Shown: positions 7,745 to 18,179 of the stretch, piece by piece
How positions within the stretch are numbered: the stretch's first letter is position 1
Layout: every line of letters begins with the position of its first letter
NCBI GenBank assembly: GCA_026125895.1
Contig: JAHCKG010000003.1
Location: 186,001 to 250,000, forward strand
Origin: Pseudolabrys sp.
GTDB taxonomy: Bacteria > Pseudomonadota > Alphaproteobacteria > Rhizobiales > Xanthobacteraceae
Reading direction: 5' to 3'
DNA: 64,000 nucleotides
Program-made: the position numbers and the translations under genes
The notes under the pieces: model-generated
Databases searched by the model: none
What the model saw: only the letters and a program-made list of their open reading frames with translations
What the model was told of the DNA's origin: nothing

Positions 7745-8710
7745 ATGAAAAAATTGCTGCAGGTTTGCGCCGCTCTCTGTCTGAGCCTGTTGGGCGGTCA
7801 GGCGTGGGCGCAGGACAACTGGCCGAGCCGCACCATCTCGATGGTCGTGCCGTTCCCGGCCGGCGGCAATGCCGACATCATCGCGCGCGAGATCGCGCAG
7901 GCGATGCAGGAGAAGCTCGGCCAGACCGTGATCGTCGAGAACCGCTCCGGCGCTGGCGGCAATATCGGCGGCGCCTACGTCGCCAAGGCCAAGCCCGACG
8001 GCTACACCTTCCTGTTCTCGACGCCGGCCCCGGCGGCGCTCAACAAGCTCATGTACAAGTCGATGCAATACGATCCCGCGGCGGATTTCGCGCCGGTCGT
8101 GCTGGTGTCGAAGTCGCCGCTCATCATCGTGACCAAGCCGGACGGCTTCAAGTCGCTGAAAGAACTGCTCGACTACGCCAAGGCCAATCCCGGCAAACTG
8201 AACATCGGCCACCCGGGCAAGGGCACGCTCGGTCACATCACCACGGTGTTTTTGCAGAAGCTCGGCAACGTGAAGGCGGCCGACGTGCCTTATCGCGGCA
8301 CCGCGCCGCTGATGACCGACTTGCTCGGCGGTCACGTCGATGTCGCCATCGACTTCATGACGACCTATGTGCCGCTGGTGAAGGAGAAGAAGATCAACGC
8401 GCTGGCGGTGACGACGACGACGCCGTCGTTCCAGTTGCCCGACGTGCCGACAGCGACGTCGGTCGGCCTGCCGGGCTTCGACGCCTCGGCCTGGTACGCG
8501 GTGCTGGCGCCCAAGGGCGCGCCGGCCGATGCCATCAACAAGGTCAACAAGGTCGTCAACGACTGGCTCGTCAGCGACGTCGGCAAGAAGAGCCTCCAGC
8601 AGAACGGCATGGACGCCATTGGCGGTTCGCCCGCCGATCTCAAAACCTTCATCGACAAAGAACTGACGAAGTGGGCTCCGCTCATCAAGGATGCCAATAT
8701 CGAGCTCTGA
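7745..8710 (+). CDS. Bug-family tripartite tricarboxylate transporter substrate-binding protein
   Basis: 321 residues with a Sec signal peptide (MKKLLQVCAALCLSLLGG, cleavage after AWA). The mature part has Bug-family hallmarks: PSRTISMVVPFPAGGNADIIAR, the ENRSGAGGNIG loop that contacts a carboxylate ligand, and DGYTFLF. Bug proteins are periplasmic receptors for carboxylates. No TctA/TctB membrane genes are adjacent, which is common for orphan Bug genes. ATG 7745 is preceded by GGGAGGA. The next gene encodes a BKACE enzyme, suggesting a beta-keto-acid-related ligand, though this is inference. Confidence 0.92.
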   Translation: MKKLLQVCAALCLSLLGGQAWAQDNWPSRTISMVVPFPAGGNADIIAREIAQAMQEKLGQTVIVENRSGAGGNIGGAYVAKAKPDGYTFLFSTPAPAALNKLMYKSMQYDPAADFAPVVLVSKSPLIIVTKPDGFKSLKELLDYAKANPGKLNIGHPGKGTLGHITTVFLQKLGNVKAADVPYRGTAPLMTDLLGGHVDVAIDFMTTYVPLVKEKKINALAVTTTTPSFQLPDVPTATSVGLPGFDASAWYAVLAPKGAPADAINKVNKVVNDWLVSDVGKKSLQQNGMDAIGGSPADLKTFIDKELTKWAPLIKDANIEL

Positions 8711-8736
8711 GGCGTAGGCTCGCTTATCCTCCCATT

Positions 8737-8772
8737 GACGCGGCGGCGACCGTTCGCCGCCGCGTCTTCGTT
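8737..8772 (+). terminator. Hairpin terminator or attenuator after the Bug gene
   Basis: A 13-base perfect stem (8737-8749 with 8754-8766), loop ccgt, followed by TTCGTTC. It lies between the Bug gene and the BKACE gene, so it may reduce read-through and not end the operon fully. Confidence 0.7.
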
Positions 8773-8793
8773 CATAGAGGTTCGTGAAACGCC

Positions 8794-9687
8794 ATGGCCA
8801 ACCCGACCTTCATCACCTGCGCCGTCACCGGCAATCAGACCACCCGCGCGCAGACGCCGAATCTGCCGGTGACGCCGAACGAGATCGCCGAGGCGTGCCT
8901 GTCCGCTGCCGAAGCGGGCGCGGCGGTCACGCATATCCACGTGCGCGATCCGGAAAGCGGCGTGCCGTCGATGAAGCTGGAATATTACGCGGACGTGGTC
9001 GCGCAGATCCGCCGCGCCAATCCGGCGCTGATCATCAACCTGACCACGGGCCCCGGCGGCCGCTATCAGCCGTCGGCGGAGGATCCGCGCATCCCGGGGC
9101 CGCGCACGACGCTGACCACTGCCGAGAAGCGCGTCGCCCATATCAGCGCCATCCGTCCGGACATCGCCACGCTCGATCTCAACACCATGCTGTCGGGCGC
9201 CGAGGTCGTGATCAACGCGCCGGACAGCGTGCGCAAGATGGCGGCGGCCATGCATGCGGCCGGCGTCTTGCCGGAGCTCGAACTCTTCGATTCCGGCGAC
9301 ATCAATTTTGCCAACGACCTGATCAGGGATGGCTCGTTGTCGGCCAAGCCGCTGTGCTCCATCGTCATGGGCGTCAAATACGGCTTCAAGCCGTCGCCGG
9401 AGACGCTGTTTTACGCCCGCGGCCTGCTGCCGGAAGGTGCGATTTGGACCGGGTTCGGCACCGGGCGCATGGCTTTTCCGATGGTGGCGCAGTCGTTCCT
9501 CGCCGGCGGCAGCGTCCGCGTCGGGCTGGAGGACGCGGTCTATCTGTCGGCCGGCGAACTCGCGCCGTCGAATGAAGCGATGGTCGTCAAGGCAAGACGC
9601 ATCGTCGAGGACCTCGGCGGCGTGATCGCGTCGTCGCAGGAGGTGAGGGCGCTGCTCAAACTGCCGGCGAGCAACGCCGCGCGCTGA
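8794..9687 (+). CDS. BKACE family (DUF849) 3-keto-5-aminohexanoate-cleavage-type enzyme
   Basis: 297 residues. The Zn-binding THIHVRDP motif is at about 46-53 (His47, His49), with conserved NLTTGPGG and the distal Glu region. BKACE enzymes are cytoplasmic TIM barrels that condense a beta-keto acid with acetyl-CoA to give acetoacetate and a CoA ester. The exact substrate cannot be read from the sequence. It follows the Bug receptor and is probably controlled by the same IclR protein. Confidence 0.92.
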   Translation: MANPTFITCAVTGNQTTRAQTPNLPVTPNEIAEACLSAAEAGAAVTHIHVRDPESGVPSMKLEYYADVVAQIRRANPALIINLTTGPGGRYQPSAEDPRIPGPRTTLTTAEKRVAHISAIRPDIATLDLNTMLSGAEVVINAPDSVRKMAAAMHAAGVLPELELFDSGDINFANDLIRDGSLSAKPLCSIVMGVKYGFKPSPETLFYARGLLPEGAIWTGFGTGRMAFPMVAQSFLAGGSVRVGLEDAVYLSAGELAPSNEAMVVKARRIVEDLGGVIASSQEVRALLKLPASNAAR

Positions 9688-9707
9688 CCGCGCAAGCGGA
9701 CAAGACA

Positions 9708-9745
9708 ATGGCGCGGAGCGGGTAAGCTCCGCGCCATCGTCGTTT
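9708..9745. terminator. Terminator between convergent genes
   Basis: Perfect 12-base stem (9708-9719 with 9726-9737), then CGTCGTTT. It lies between the BKACE gene (+) and the sugar permease (-). Confidence 0.75.
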
Positions 9746-9751
9746 GCAGGC

Positions 9752-10672
9752 CTATTCTTTGACCGCGCCGGTCATCGCCGAGACGTAGTGCTCGACAAAG
9801 AAGGCGTAGAGCACGACGAGCGGCAGCGAGCCGATCATGGCGCCGGCCATCAGCGAACCCCAGCGGTAGACGTCGCCGTCAACCAGCGCCGTGACGATCG
9901 CGACCGGCACCGTCTTGTAGCTGGTGGTCGAGATGAAGGTCAGCGCGTAGATGAACTCGTTCCAGCACAAGGTGAAGCAGAAGATGAAGGCCGAGATCAG
10001 GCCCGGCACCGCCAGCGGCAGGATGATCTTGACCAGGATCTGCCAGCGGCTGGCGCCATCCATCAGCGCGCATTCCTCGAGCTCGAACGGGATGGTCTTG
10101 AAGTAGCCCATCAGCAGCCAGGTCGAGAACGGGATCAGGATGGTCGGGTAGGTCAGGATCAGCGCGAAGGGCGTGTCGAACAGGCCGTACTGGAAGACCA
10201 CGGTCGACAGCGGGATGAACAGGATCGACGGCGGCACCAGGTAGGCGAGGAAGATCAGGCCGCCGGCGACCGTCGAGCCCTTGAAGCGCAGACGGACCAG
10301 CGCATAGGCGGCAAGCACGCTGGCGAAGATCGACAGCGCGGTGGCGCATGTCGCGACCAGCATCGTGTTCCACAGCCAGACCGGATACTCCGTCTCGAAC
10401 AGCAGCTTGGTGATGTGCTTGAGGGTCGGCGACCACGTCCAGAACGGACTGTAGGTGTCCATGTCGAGGAGCTGGGCGTCCGGCTTCACGGAGGTCAGCG
10501 CCATCCAGTAGAACGGGAACAGCAGCACGATCAGAATGAGGCCCAGCGGCAGATAGAGCGTCACCAGCCGGCGCGGCACGCTGTGCAGATAGCTCATGCC
10601 CTCGCTGTGATCGGCCGTCCCGGCCAGCGTGCCGCGCGGATCGCCGGCTTTTTGAGCGAGTGCGTCAGTCAT
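9752..10672 (-). CDS. Carbohydrate ABC transporter permease (MalG-like)
   Basis: 306 residues from ATG 10672, preceded by GAGGAG. Six membrane segments can be recognised. The cytoplasmic EAA loop reads EECALMDGASRWQILVKI, the contact with the ATPase, near residue 205. It is the second of two MalFG-type permeases in a minus-strand cluster with binding protein and ATPase. An intergenic palindrome and a duplicated gene end separate it from the partner permease. Confidence 0.93.
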   Translation of the reverse strand: MTDALAQKAGDPRGTLAGTADHSEGMSYLHSVPRRLVTLYLPLGLILIVLLFPFYWMALTSVKPDAQLLDMDTYSPFWTWSPTLKHITKLLFETEYPVWLWNTMLVATCATALSIFASVLAAYALVRLRFKGSTVAGGLIFLAYLVPPSILFIPLSTVVFQYGLFDTPFALILTYPTILIPFSTWLLMGYFKTIPFELEECALMDGASRWQILVKIILPLAVPGLISAFIFCFTLCWNEFIYALTFISTTSYKTVPVAIVTALVDGDVYRWGSLMAGAMIGSLPLVVLYAFFVEHYVSAMTGAVKE

Positions 10673-10683
10673 GGCGTGTCTCC

Positions 10684-10812
10684 TCATCCCTCCCCCGAAG
10701 GGGGAGGGTGGACGCGCGCGCAAGCGCGCGGACGGGTGGGGTGCGATATGCCGAGACGTGACCCCACCCCCGGCGCTGCGCGCCGGACCCTCCCCTTTCA
10801 GGGGAGGGATAA
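10684..10812. repeat. Intergenic palindrome, family A
   Basis: Starts catccctcccccgaagggg and ends ccttttcaggggagggataag-like, with inner inverted segments (cgcgcgcgcaagcgcgcg; gtgaccccaccccc). Similar elements occur at 36517, 38543, 51213, 58830 and 61919. It sits between two permease genes of one operon and would form a long RNA hairpin. Confidence 0.85.
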
Positions 10813-10818
10813 GAAAGG

Positions 10819-10853
10819 TCAGTCATTGTCGCCACCTTGTTGCCATTTGCGGC
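10819..10853. repeat. Duplicate of the 3' end of the MalF-like gene
   Basis: 35 bases identical to 10907-10941, which encode the last residues (WQQGGDND) and stop of the upstream permease. The offset is 88 bases; 53 unrelated bases lie between. It is a scar of a small tandem duplication. Confidence 0.9.
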
Positions 10854-10906
10854 AGCGCGCGTGGCGCTTGCGCCATTCGCGCCCGATAAAAATGGCAGCG
10901 CTCTGC

Positions 10907-11863
10907 TCAGTCATTGTCGCCACCTTGTTGCCATTTGCGGCGCTGCAGGCCGAACCACGACACCATGATCGCAGCCAGCAGGAACGGGATCATGGCCGTC
11001 GAGATCGCTGCGCCTTCGCCGAGATAGCCGCTCATGATCGCACGCTGATAGGAGAGGGTCGCCATCAGATGCGTGGCGTTGACCGGGCCACCGCGCGTCA
11101 TCACCCAGATGAGCTGGAAGTCGGTGAAGGTGAACAGCACCGAGAAGGTCATGACCACCGCGATGATCGGGGTCAGCAGCGGATAGGTGATGAAGCGGAA
11201 GCGCTGCCAGGTCGAGGCGCCGTCGATGGTGGCGGCCTCGTACAGCGACGGCGACACGGTCTGCAGGCCGGCCAGCAGCGTGATGGCGACGAACGGCACG
11301 CCGCGCCAGATATTGGCGAAGATCACCGACCAGCGCGCGTTCCAGACGTCACCGAGGAAGTCGATGTTCTGGGTGATGAGCCCCATCTGCTTCAGCGACC
11401 ACGAAATGATCGAGAATTGCGGGTCGAACAGCCACCAGAAGGCGATCGCCGACAGCACCGTCGGAACGATGAAGGGGATCAGCACGATGGCGCGGATGAT
11501 GGCCTTGAACGGCAGATTTTCGTTGAGCAGCAGCGCCAGATAAAGCCCGATGGCGAATTTGATGATGCTGGCGACGCCCGTATAGAGAATGGTGTTGAAC
11601 ACCGAGAGCCAGAAGACGGAATCTTCCCAGAGATAGATGTAGTTCTCGACGCCAATGAAGACGCCGTCGCGGCCGAGCCGCGCGTCGGTGAAGGACAGCC
11701 AGACGCCGAGGCCGAGCGGATAGGCGAGAAACAGGATCAGGAAGGCCGCGGCCGGCAGCATGAACCATGCTCCGAGCCAGTTCTTGTTGACCTTGAGACG
11801 GTCCCAGGCGGTGATCTCGCGGATCTCCCGGACCGGCTTGGCCGTTGGCGCTGCAATGCTCAC
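10907..11863 (-). CDS. Sugar ABC transporter permease (MalF-like)
   Basis: 318 residues from GTG 11863, preceded by GGGAG; an upstream in-frame TTG (11905) falls in the loop of a hairpin and is less likely. Six membrane segments and the EAA loop YEAATIDGASTWQRFRFI near residue 220 are visible. It pairs with the MalG-like permease. The substrate is unknown but is probably a sugar or sugar acid, given the dehydratase and SDR in the cluster. Confidence 0.92.
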   Translation of the reverse strand: MSIAAPTAKPVREIREITAWDRLKVNKNWLGAWFMLPAAAFLILFLAYPLGLGVWLSFTDARLGRDGVFIGVENYIYLWEDSVFWLSVFNTILYTGVASIIKFAIGLYLALLLNENLPFKAIIRAIVLIPFIVPTVLSAIAFWWLFDPQFSIISWSLKQMGLITQNIDFLGDVWNARWSVIFANIWRGVPFVAITLLAGLQTVSPSLYEAATIDGASTWQRFRFITYPLLTPIIAVVMTFSVLFTFTDFQLIWVMTRGGPVNATHLMATLSYQRAIMSGYLGEGAAISTAMIPFLLAAIMVSWFGLQRRKWQQGGDND

Positions 11864-11891
11864 AGTCGGCGGACTCCCAACTAAGAAGAAG

Positions 11892-11920
11892 ACCGGCGGA
11901 GGCAAGTCGCCTCCGCCGGT
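11892..11920 (-). terminator. Intercistronic hairpin after the binding-protein gene
   Basis: Perfect 12-base stem (11892-11903 with 11909-11920), loop of 5. On the minus strand it follows the binding-protein stop and is followed by CTTCTTCTT. As in malE-malF, it likely keeps binding-protein mRNA more abundant than permease mRNA. Confidence 0.65.
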
Positions 11921-11929
11921 TGCTGGCGC

Positions 11930-13243
11930 TTAGCGATAGATGCGCTTGAGCTGGCGTTCGGCGCCCGCGATGGCGCCCTTGGCGTCTTCGCGGCCGGTGC
12001 AGAAGTTGGCGAACATGTCGAGCACGACGAAGTCGGAGATCGCGGTCGCCGCCTTCTCGCCGACGGAGCCGAGGCCGCCCGCGGTCAGCGAACGCTTGGC
12101 GACGTCGCGGAACACGGTGTTCTTCGGATCGGCGGTCCAGATCGGGTTCGAGTCGTACTCGTTCAGGCAGTGGGTCAGATAACCCTTCGCCGATTCGATC
12201 CACGGGTTGAAGTTCTTGGCGTCGAGCATGAACGCCATCAGCGACTTACAGGCCTGCGGATACTTCGTGTATTTCATCGCCAGGATCGGATACATCAGGT
12301 GCAGTTCGGTCGGCTTGCCGACCGGACCCACCGGGAAGTAGGCGTGATCCATGTCTTCCGCGATGTCCTTGGCGTTGTTCTTCGCAGCGACGTAGATCGA
12401 GATGCCGTTATTGGTCCAGAAGATTTCCTTGGCCAGGAACGCCTTGTTGTTCGAGGCGTCGTTCCACGACGCGGTGCCGGGGATCATGTAGCCGTAAAGC
12501 GTCTTGGCGTATTCGAGCGCCTTGACCGTCTCCGGCGAGTTGATGATGACCTTGTCGTCCTTGTCGACGACCTGGCCGCCCTGCGCCCACAGGCACCAGT
12601 GGATCCAGGTGTTGCCGTCGCCCGACGCGTGGCCGAGGGCGAAACCGCCGGGCGTGCCCTGCGCTTTCATCGCCTTGGCGTATTCGAGGAACTCGTCGGT
12701 CTTGGTCGGGAATTTCGAGAACCCGGCCTTCTTCGAGGCTTCGAGGCGGTAGTTCATCAGCGCGCCGGAATAGCAGATCGGAATCGCGATCCACTTGTTG
12801 CCGTTCTTGCCGTACTTGATCGCGCTGTCCACCCAGCCGCCATGCGCCTTGCCGAGATAGTCGGCGACGTCGGTGACGTCGAGGCACTTCTGCGGGAACA
12901 GGTGCGGCAGCGAATACAGACCCCAGAACAGGTCCGGGCCGGTGCCGGTGTTGGCGGCGACCGAAGCCTTCGGCTGCACGTCTTCATAGGATTCGCGCGA
13001 GATCTCGACCGGAACGCCGGTGGCCTTGCTGTAGGCGTCGATCAGCTTGACGAAGGCGTCGTCTTCCTCCTTCACGAAGTATTTCCAGCGCAGCATCGAC
13101 AGCTTGGCGCCCTTCTCAGGCTTCCACTGTGCGTTCTGCGCCCAGACCTTGGCCCAATCGAGCAAAGCGGGGCCGGTCAGCGCCGCCGCCGCGCCCAGCG
13201 CGGTGCCGGCCTTGACCAGGCTACGGCGTGTCAAGTCAGTCAT
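11930..13243 (-). CDS. Sugar ABC transporter substrate-binding protein (family 1), Tat-type signal
   Basis: 437 residues. The N-terminus has a twin-arginine motif (TRRSLVKAG) followed by a hydrophobic stretch and cleavage after WAQ. The mature part is a family-1 extracellular solute-binding protein. The gene is followed by a hairpin and the two permeases, and preceded by the ATPase gene (42-base gap). Tat export implies folding in the cytoplasm. The ligand is not identifiable by eye. Confidence 0.9.
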   Translation of the reverse strand: MTDLTRRSLVKAGTALGAAAALTGPALLDWAKVWAQNAQWKPEKGAKLSMLRWKYFVKEEDDAFVKLIDAYSKATGVPVEISRESYEDVQPKASVAANTGTGPDLFWGLYSLPHLFPQKCLDVTDVADYLGKAHGGWVDSAIKYGKNGNKWIAIPICYSGALMNYRLEASKKAGFSKFPTKTDEFLEYAKAMKAQGTPGGFALGHASGDGNTWIHWCLWAQGGQVVDKDDKVIINSPETVKALEYAKTLYGYMIPGTASWNDASNNKAFLAKEIFWTNNGISIYVAAKNNAKDIAEDMDHAYFPVGPVGKPTELHLMYPILAMKYTKYPQACKSLMAFMLDAKNFNPWIESAKGYLTHCLNEYDSNPIWTADPKNTVFRDVAKRSLTAGGLGSVGEKAATAISDFVVLDMFANFCTGREDAKGAIAGAERQLKRIYR

Positions 13244-13284
13244 CGTTTCTCTCCCTTTAAGTTCTGTTTTGTCAAAAGCAGTCT

Positions 13285-14352
<1,068 letters not shown>

Positions 14353-14554
14353 AGTCTTCCCTCCCTATCGACGCCCGTCCGAGCGTCGCCGCGCGTGGGC
14401 TTGGTCCCATCATCGCGGCCGGCCTTTTTTGCGGCCTGTAGCTGTAATCAGCCCAAAATTCGCGGTGATATCATCATATGACATCGGCTGCGGCAATACC
14501 CCGTTGGTCGCAGCCGCGACGGCGCGGTTGCGCGATACTGCTGCGAACGGCCGG
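14353..14554 (-). other. Intergenic region, possible internal promoter
   Basis: 202 bases between the SDR and the ATPase gene. It contains a near-palindrome around ATCATATGAC (14472-14481) in an AT-richer patch and a short G/C hairpin near 14418-14437. The gap is larger than others in the cluster, so the transport genes may have their own promoter here. No -35/-10 pair can be assigned with confidence. Confidence 0.35.
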
Positions 14555-15313
14555 TTACATCGTCATGCCGCCATCGATCTGCATGGTTTGCCCGGTGTAG
14601 TAGCTCGATTCATCGGAAGCGAGCCACACGGCGCCGGCGGCAATCTCTTCGGGGGTTCCGAGGCGGCCGATCGGCTGACGATCGACGAAGTCCTGGCGCA
14701 CGTCCTTTGTCGATTTCGACAACTTCTTGGCATTGGTGGCGATGCGCTCATTGAGCGACGGCGACTGGATGGTGCCGGGGCAGATGGCGTTGACGCGCAG
14801 ACCCTGGCGGATGAAATCGGCGGCCATCGCCTTGGTCAGCCCGATTACCGCGGCTTTGGTCGTGCCATAGGCGTAGCGGCTCGGCAGGCCGCGCAGAGAC
14901 GATGCGACCGAGGCGATGTTGATCACTGAGCCGCCGCCGTCCTTGAGCATGGCCGGCACGAAGGCGCGCAAGGTGCGGTGCATCGACTTGACGTTGATGT
15001 CGAAGGAACGGTCCCAGTCGGCCTCGCTGCATTCCAGGATGCTGCCCTGGTGCACGAAGCCGGCGCAGTTGGCGAGGATATCGGGCGCGCCGAATTCCTT
15101 GATCACCTTCTGCGCCAGCGCGTCCACCGCCTCGGTCGAGGTGACGTCGAGCGCGTAAACTTTGGCCTTCTTGAGGTCCTTCAGCTTCGACGCGTCGAGA
15201 TCGGTGGCGATCACCTTGGCGCCTTCGGCGACGAATGCCTCCGCGATCGCACGGCCGATGCCCTGTCCGGCCGCGGTGACGAACGCGACCTTGCCCTTCA
15301 ATCGTCCTGCCAC
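14555..15313 (-). CDS. SDR-family NAD(P)-dependent oxidoreductase
   Basis: 252 residues. Cofactor-binding TAAGQGIG at about 13-20, NAG-equivalent ANCAG, catalytic Ser in NIASVASS, and YGTTK as the YxxxK pair. The C-terminus GQTMQIDGGMTM is typical. The acidic ATDLD after beta-2 favours NAD. It resembles DHRS6/2-keto-3-deoxy-sugar-acid dehydrogenases. Next to an IlvD/Edd-type sugar-acid dehydratase it could oxidise the keto-deoxy product; this is inference. Confidence 0.88.
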   Translation of the reverse strand: MAGRLKGKVAFVTAAGQGIGRAIAEAFVAEGAKVIATDLDASKLKDLKKAKVYALDVTSTEAVDALAQKVIKEFGAPDILANCAGFVHQGSILECSEADWDRSFDINVKSMHRTLRAFVPAMLKDGGGSVINIASVASSLRGLPSRYAYGTTKAAVIGLTKAMAADFIRQGLRVNAICPGTIQSPSLNERIATNAKKLSKSTKDVRQDFVDRQPIGRLGTPEEIAAGAVWLASDESSYYTGQTMQIDGGMTM

Positions 15314-15354
15314 TTCAGTTCCTCCCGAGATGTCTTCTTCTTATGGCGCTGCGC

Positions 15355-17181
15355 TTAGTGATTATCGCGCGGGATGTATTTCTGCGCGACGCGCTGATAC
15401 TTCACCGCCGGCTTGAGCACCATGCCTTCGCCGAGCTGATCGACCATGCCGCGCTGGATTTCCTGCCACGGCGTCTGGCTCGGCGGATATTTGAAGCCGC
15501 CCTGCTTCTCCAGCGCCGCCTTGCGCTCGGCGAACTCCGCCTTGGAGATCAGAATGTCGGCGGTGCCCTTGTTGAGGTCGATGCGCACGCGGTCGCCGGA
15601 CTTGAGGATGGCAAGCCCGCCGCCGGCCGCCGCTTCCGGCGAGGCGTTGAGGATCGACGGCGAGGCCGAGGTGCCGGACTGGCGGCCGTCACCGATGCAG
15701 GGCAGCGACGTGACGCCCTTCCTGATGAGATAATCTGGCGGCTGCATGTTGACGACTTCCGCCGCGCCCGGATAGCCGATCGGCCCGGCGCCGCGAATGA
15801 ACAGCATGGTGTTCTCGTCGATCTTCAGCTTCGGATCGTCGATGCGGTGGTGATAGTCCTCCGGACCTTCGAACACCACGGCGCGGCCCTCGAAGGCATT
15901 CGGGTCCTTCGGGTTGCTCAGATAGCGTTCGCGGAATTCTTCGGAGATGACCGAGAGCTTCATCACCGCGGAATCGAACAGGTTGCCGTGCAGCACCTTG
16001 AAGCCGGCCTTTTCCTTCATTGGCTTCTTGAAGGGGCGGATGACGTCTTCGTTGACGATCTTGGCGCGCTTGACGTTCTCGCCCATCGTCTTGCCGTTGA
16101 CGGTGATGGCGTCGGCGTGGAGCTTCTTGGCCTTGAGCAACTCGTTCATCACCGCCGGCAGGCCGCCGGCGCGATAATACTCTTCGCCGAGATAGAAACC
16201 GGCCGGCTGCATGTTGACGAGCAGCGGGATATCGAGGCCGACCTTTTCCCAGTCGGTGATGTCGAGCTTGACGCCGATGTGCTTGGCAATGGCGTTGATG
16301 TGGATCGGCGCGTTGGTCGAGCCGCCGATCGCCGAATTGGCGACGATGGTGTTCTCGAAGGCCTTGCGGGTGAGAATGTCGGAGGGCTTGAGGTCCTCGT
16401 GCACGATCTCGACCGCGCGCACACCGGTGTCATAGGCGATCTGGCCGCGCTCGCGGTACGGCGCCGGAATGGCGGCGCAACCCGGCAGCGACATGCCGAG
16501 GGCCTCGGCCAGCGCGTTCATGGTCGAGGCGGTGCCCATGGTGTTGCAGTGTCCGACCGACGGCGCCGAGTTGGCGACGAGATCGATGAACTGCTGATAG
16601 GTGATCTTGCCGGCGGCGTGATCCTCGCGCGCCTGCCACACCACCATGCCCGAGCCGATGCGGCGCTCGCCGTCCCAGCCGTTGAGCATCGGGCCGCCCG
16701 ACAGCACGATCGACGGAATGTTCACGGTCGCCGCCGCCATGATGCAGGCCGGCGTCGTCTTGTCGCAGCCGGTCATCAGCACGACGCCGTCGAGCGGATA
16801 GCCGTAGAGGATTTCGACCAGGCCGAGATAAGCAAGGTTGCGGTCGAGCGCGGCGCCAGGGCGCTTGCCGGTTTCCTGGATCGGATGCACCGGAAATTCG
16901 AAGGCGATGCCGCCGGCGGCGCGGATGCCGGCGCGTACGCGCTCGGCCAGTTCAATGTGATGGCGGTTGCAGGGCGACAGGTCCGAGCCGGTCTGCGCGA
17001 TGCCGATGATCGGCTTGCCGGAGGTCAATTCCTCGCGGGTCAGGCCCCAGTTCAGATAGCGCTCGAGATAGAGCGCGGTCATGCCCGGGTTTTCCGGATT
17101 GTCGAACCAGAGCTGCGACCGCAGGGTTTTGCCCTTGGGCTTCTTCTCCGACGATTGGTGGCCGCGCTTCGGCTGCTTCAT
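15355..17181 (-). CDS. Dihydroxy-acid / sugar-acid dehydratase (IlvD/Edd family, arabonate-xylonate type)
   Basis: 608 residues. Three cysteine motifs for the Fe-S cluster are visible: [17 protein letters not shown] and [11 protein letters not shown]. Length and N-terminus ([19 protein letters not shown]) match the L-arabonate/D-xylonate dehydratase branch, not biosynthetic IlvD. These remove water from a sugar acid to give a 2-keto-3-deoxy acid. ATG 17181 is chosen because AGGGAG lies 8 bases upstream; GTG 17190 is an alternative. First gene of the minus-strand cluster. Confidence 0.9.
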   Translation of the reverse strand: MKQPKRGHQSSEKKPKGKTLRSQLWFDNPENPGMTALYLERYLNWGLTREELTSGKPIIGIAQTGSDLSPCNRHHIELAERVRAGIRAAGGIAFEFPVHPIQETGKRPGAALDRNLAYLGLVEILYGYPLDGVVLMTGCDKTTPACIMAAATVNIPSIVLSGGPMLNGWDGERRIGSGMVVWQAREDHAAGKITYQQFIDLVANSAPSVGHCNTMGTASTMNALAEALGMSLPGCAAIPAPYRERGQIAYDTGVRAVEIVHEDLKPSDILTRKAFENTIVANSAIGGSTNAPIHINAIAKHIGVKLDITDWEKVGLDIPLLVNMQPAGFYLGEEYYRAGGLPAVMNELLKAKKLHADAITVNGKTMGENVKRAKIVNEDVIRPFKKPMKEKAGFKVLHGNLFDSAVMKLSVISEEFRERYLSNPKDPNAFEGRAVVFEGPEDYHHRIDDPKLKIDENTMLFIRGAGPIGYPGAAEVVNMQPPDYLIRKGVTSLPCIGDGRQSGTSASPSILNASPEAAAGGGLAILKSGDRVRIDLNKGTADILISKAEFAERKAALEKQGGFKYPPSQTPWQEIQRGMVDQLGEGMVLKPAVKYQRVAQKYIPRDNH

Positions 17182-17537
17182 GAATGTCACTCCCTGGCGC
17201 CGGATCGGCGCGTCATTGCTGTGATGACTGCCTGTGCGGTGCAGCCTTGGTGGCGTGGTCGTTGGAAAGCGGTGGCCGACCCGACGGGCCGCGCCGCGCG
17301 GGCGGCGTCCGGCTGGCTGTCAGGTCGCTGGCGATGAGGGGCCTCCGGCGGCTGCGCCGCCCTAACGTTGAAGTCAGCCAAGTTGAGCGCAATTCCAATG
17401 TCTCGGCAACGGGGCCTTTGTGTGCGCCGCGATATGTGGTTCCGCGCAGCCCTCTGCGTTTACCTAATGAATTGTTGCGAAAGGATAAACCTCGCCACCC
17501 CGACGGTGTCCCGGCGGGACCGGAGCGGGCCGCGGCG
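17182..17537. other. Intergenic region between the sugar-acid cluster and fixJ
   Basis: 356 bases. It should hold the promoter of the dehydratase cluster (minus strand) and the 3' end of fixJ. A short hairpin (ggcggctgcgccgcc, near 17347-17361) is the only clear structure. I found no convincing ORF, no FixK box and no confident promoter. Confidence 0.4.
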
Positions 17538-18179
17538 TCAGCTGTTCGTCTTGCCGGTGTCGCCCATGATGCCGGCGAGCATGGCCATACGCACCAGATC
17601 CGACAGGCTGTTGGCGCCCATCTTGGTCATCAGGTTGGCGCGATAAATTTCGACCGTGCGCGGCGAAATGCCGAGATCGAAGGCGATGGTCTTGTTGGGA
17701 TGACCGGCGACCAGACCCTCGAGCACCTGACGCTCGCGGTTCGACAGCGCCGCCAGCTTGTCCTTGATGGCGCCGAGCTCGGCGTGGCGCTTGCCGCTGT
17801 CGGCGGCGTTGCTGAGGGCGGCTTTCACCGACGCGATCAGCCCGTCGTCGTCGAACGGCTTCTCCAGGAAATCGATGGCGCCAATTTTCATGGCCTCGAC
17901 GGCGAGCGCCACGTCGCCATGGCCGGTGATGACGATCACCGGCAGGCCGGGCTTCACGTCCTTGACCTTCTTGAGAAGATCGATGCCCGTGATTTCCGGC
18001 ATGCGGACATCGGTGATGATGCAGCCCGAATCGATCTCCGGCAGGACGGCGAAGAAATCCCGCGCCGAATCGAAGCCGCGGGTCTTGTAGCCCACGGTGG
18101 ACAGCAGGAATTCGAGCGACTGCCGCACGGCATCGTCGTCGTCGATCACGTAAATCATGGCATCAGGCATCGTCGACAT
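17538..18179 (-). CDS. fixJ: FixJ-type response regulator
   Basis: 213 residues. Receiver domain about 8-125 with phosphoacceptor Asp57 in ITDVRMPE, conserved Thr in VITGHGD and Lys in EKPFDDD. The C-terminal LuxR-type HTH ([15 protein letters not shown], then [14 protein letters not shown]) follows. FixJ is phosphorylated by FixL at low oxygen and activates fixK. Start ATG 18179 is preceded by AGGAAGG and overlaps the end of fixL by 17 bases, so translation is coupled. Confidence 0.95.
   Translation of the reverse strand: MSTMPDAMIYVIDDDDAVRQSLEFLLSTVGYKTRGFDSARDFFAVLPEIDSGCIITDVRMPEITGIDLLKKVKDVKPGLPVIVITGHGDVALAVEAMKIGAIDFLEKPFDDDGLIASVKAALSNAADSGKRHAELGAIKDKLAALSNRERQVLEGLVAGHPNKTIAFDLGISPRTVEIYRANLMTKMGANSLSDLVRMAMLAGIMGDTGKTNS

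Noticed and set aside
9788-11884. 698-codon plus-strand frame opposite the sugar permeases
   Set aside because: Antisense shadow of two membrane proteins; composition is charged and low-complexity, with no recognisable domain.
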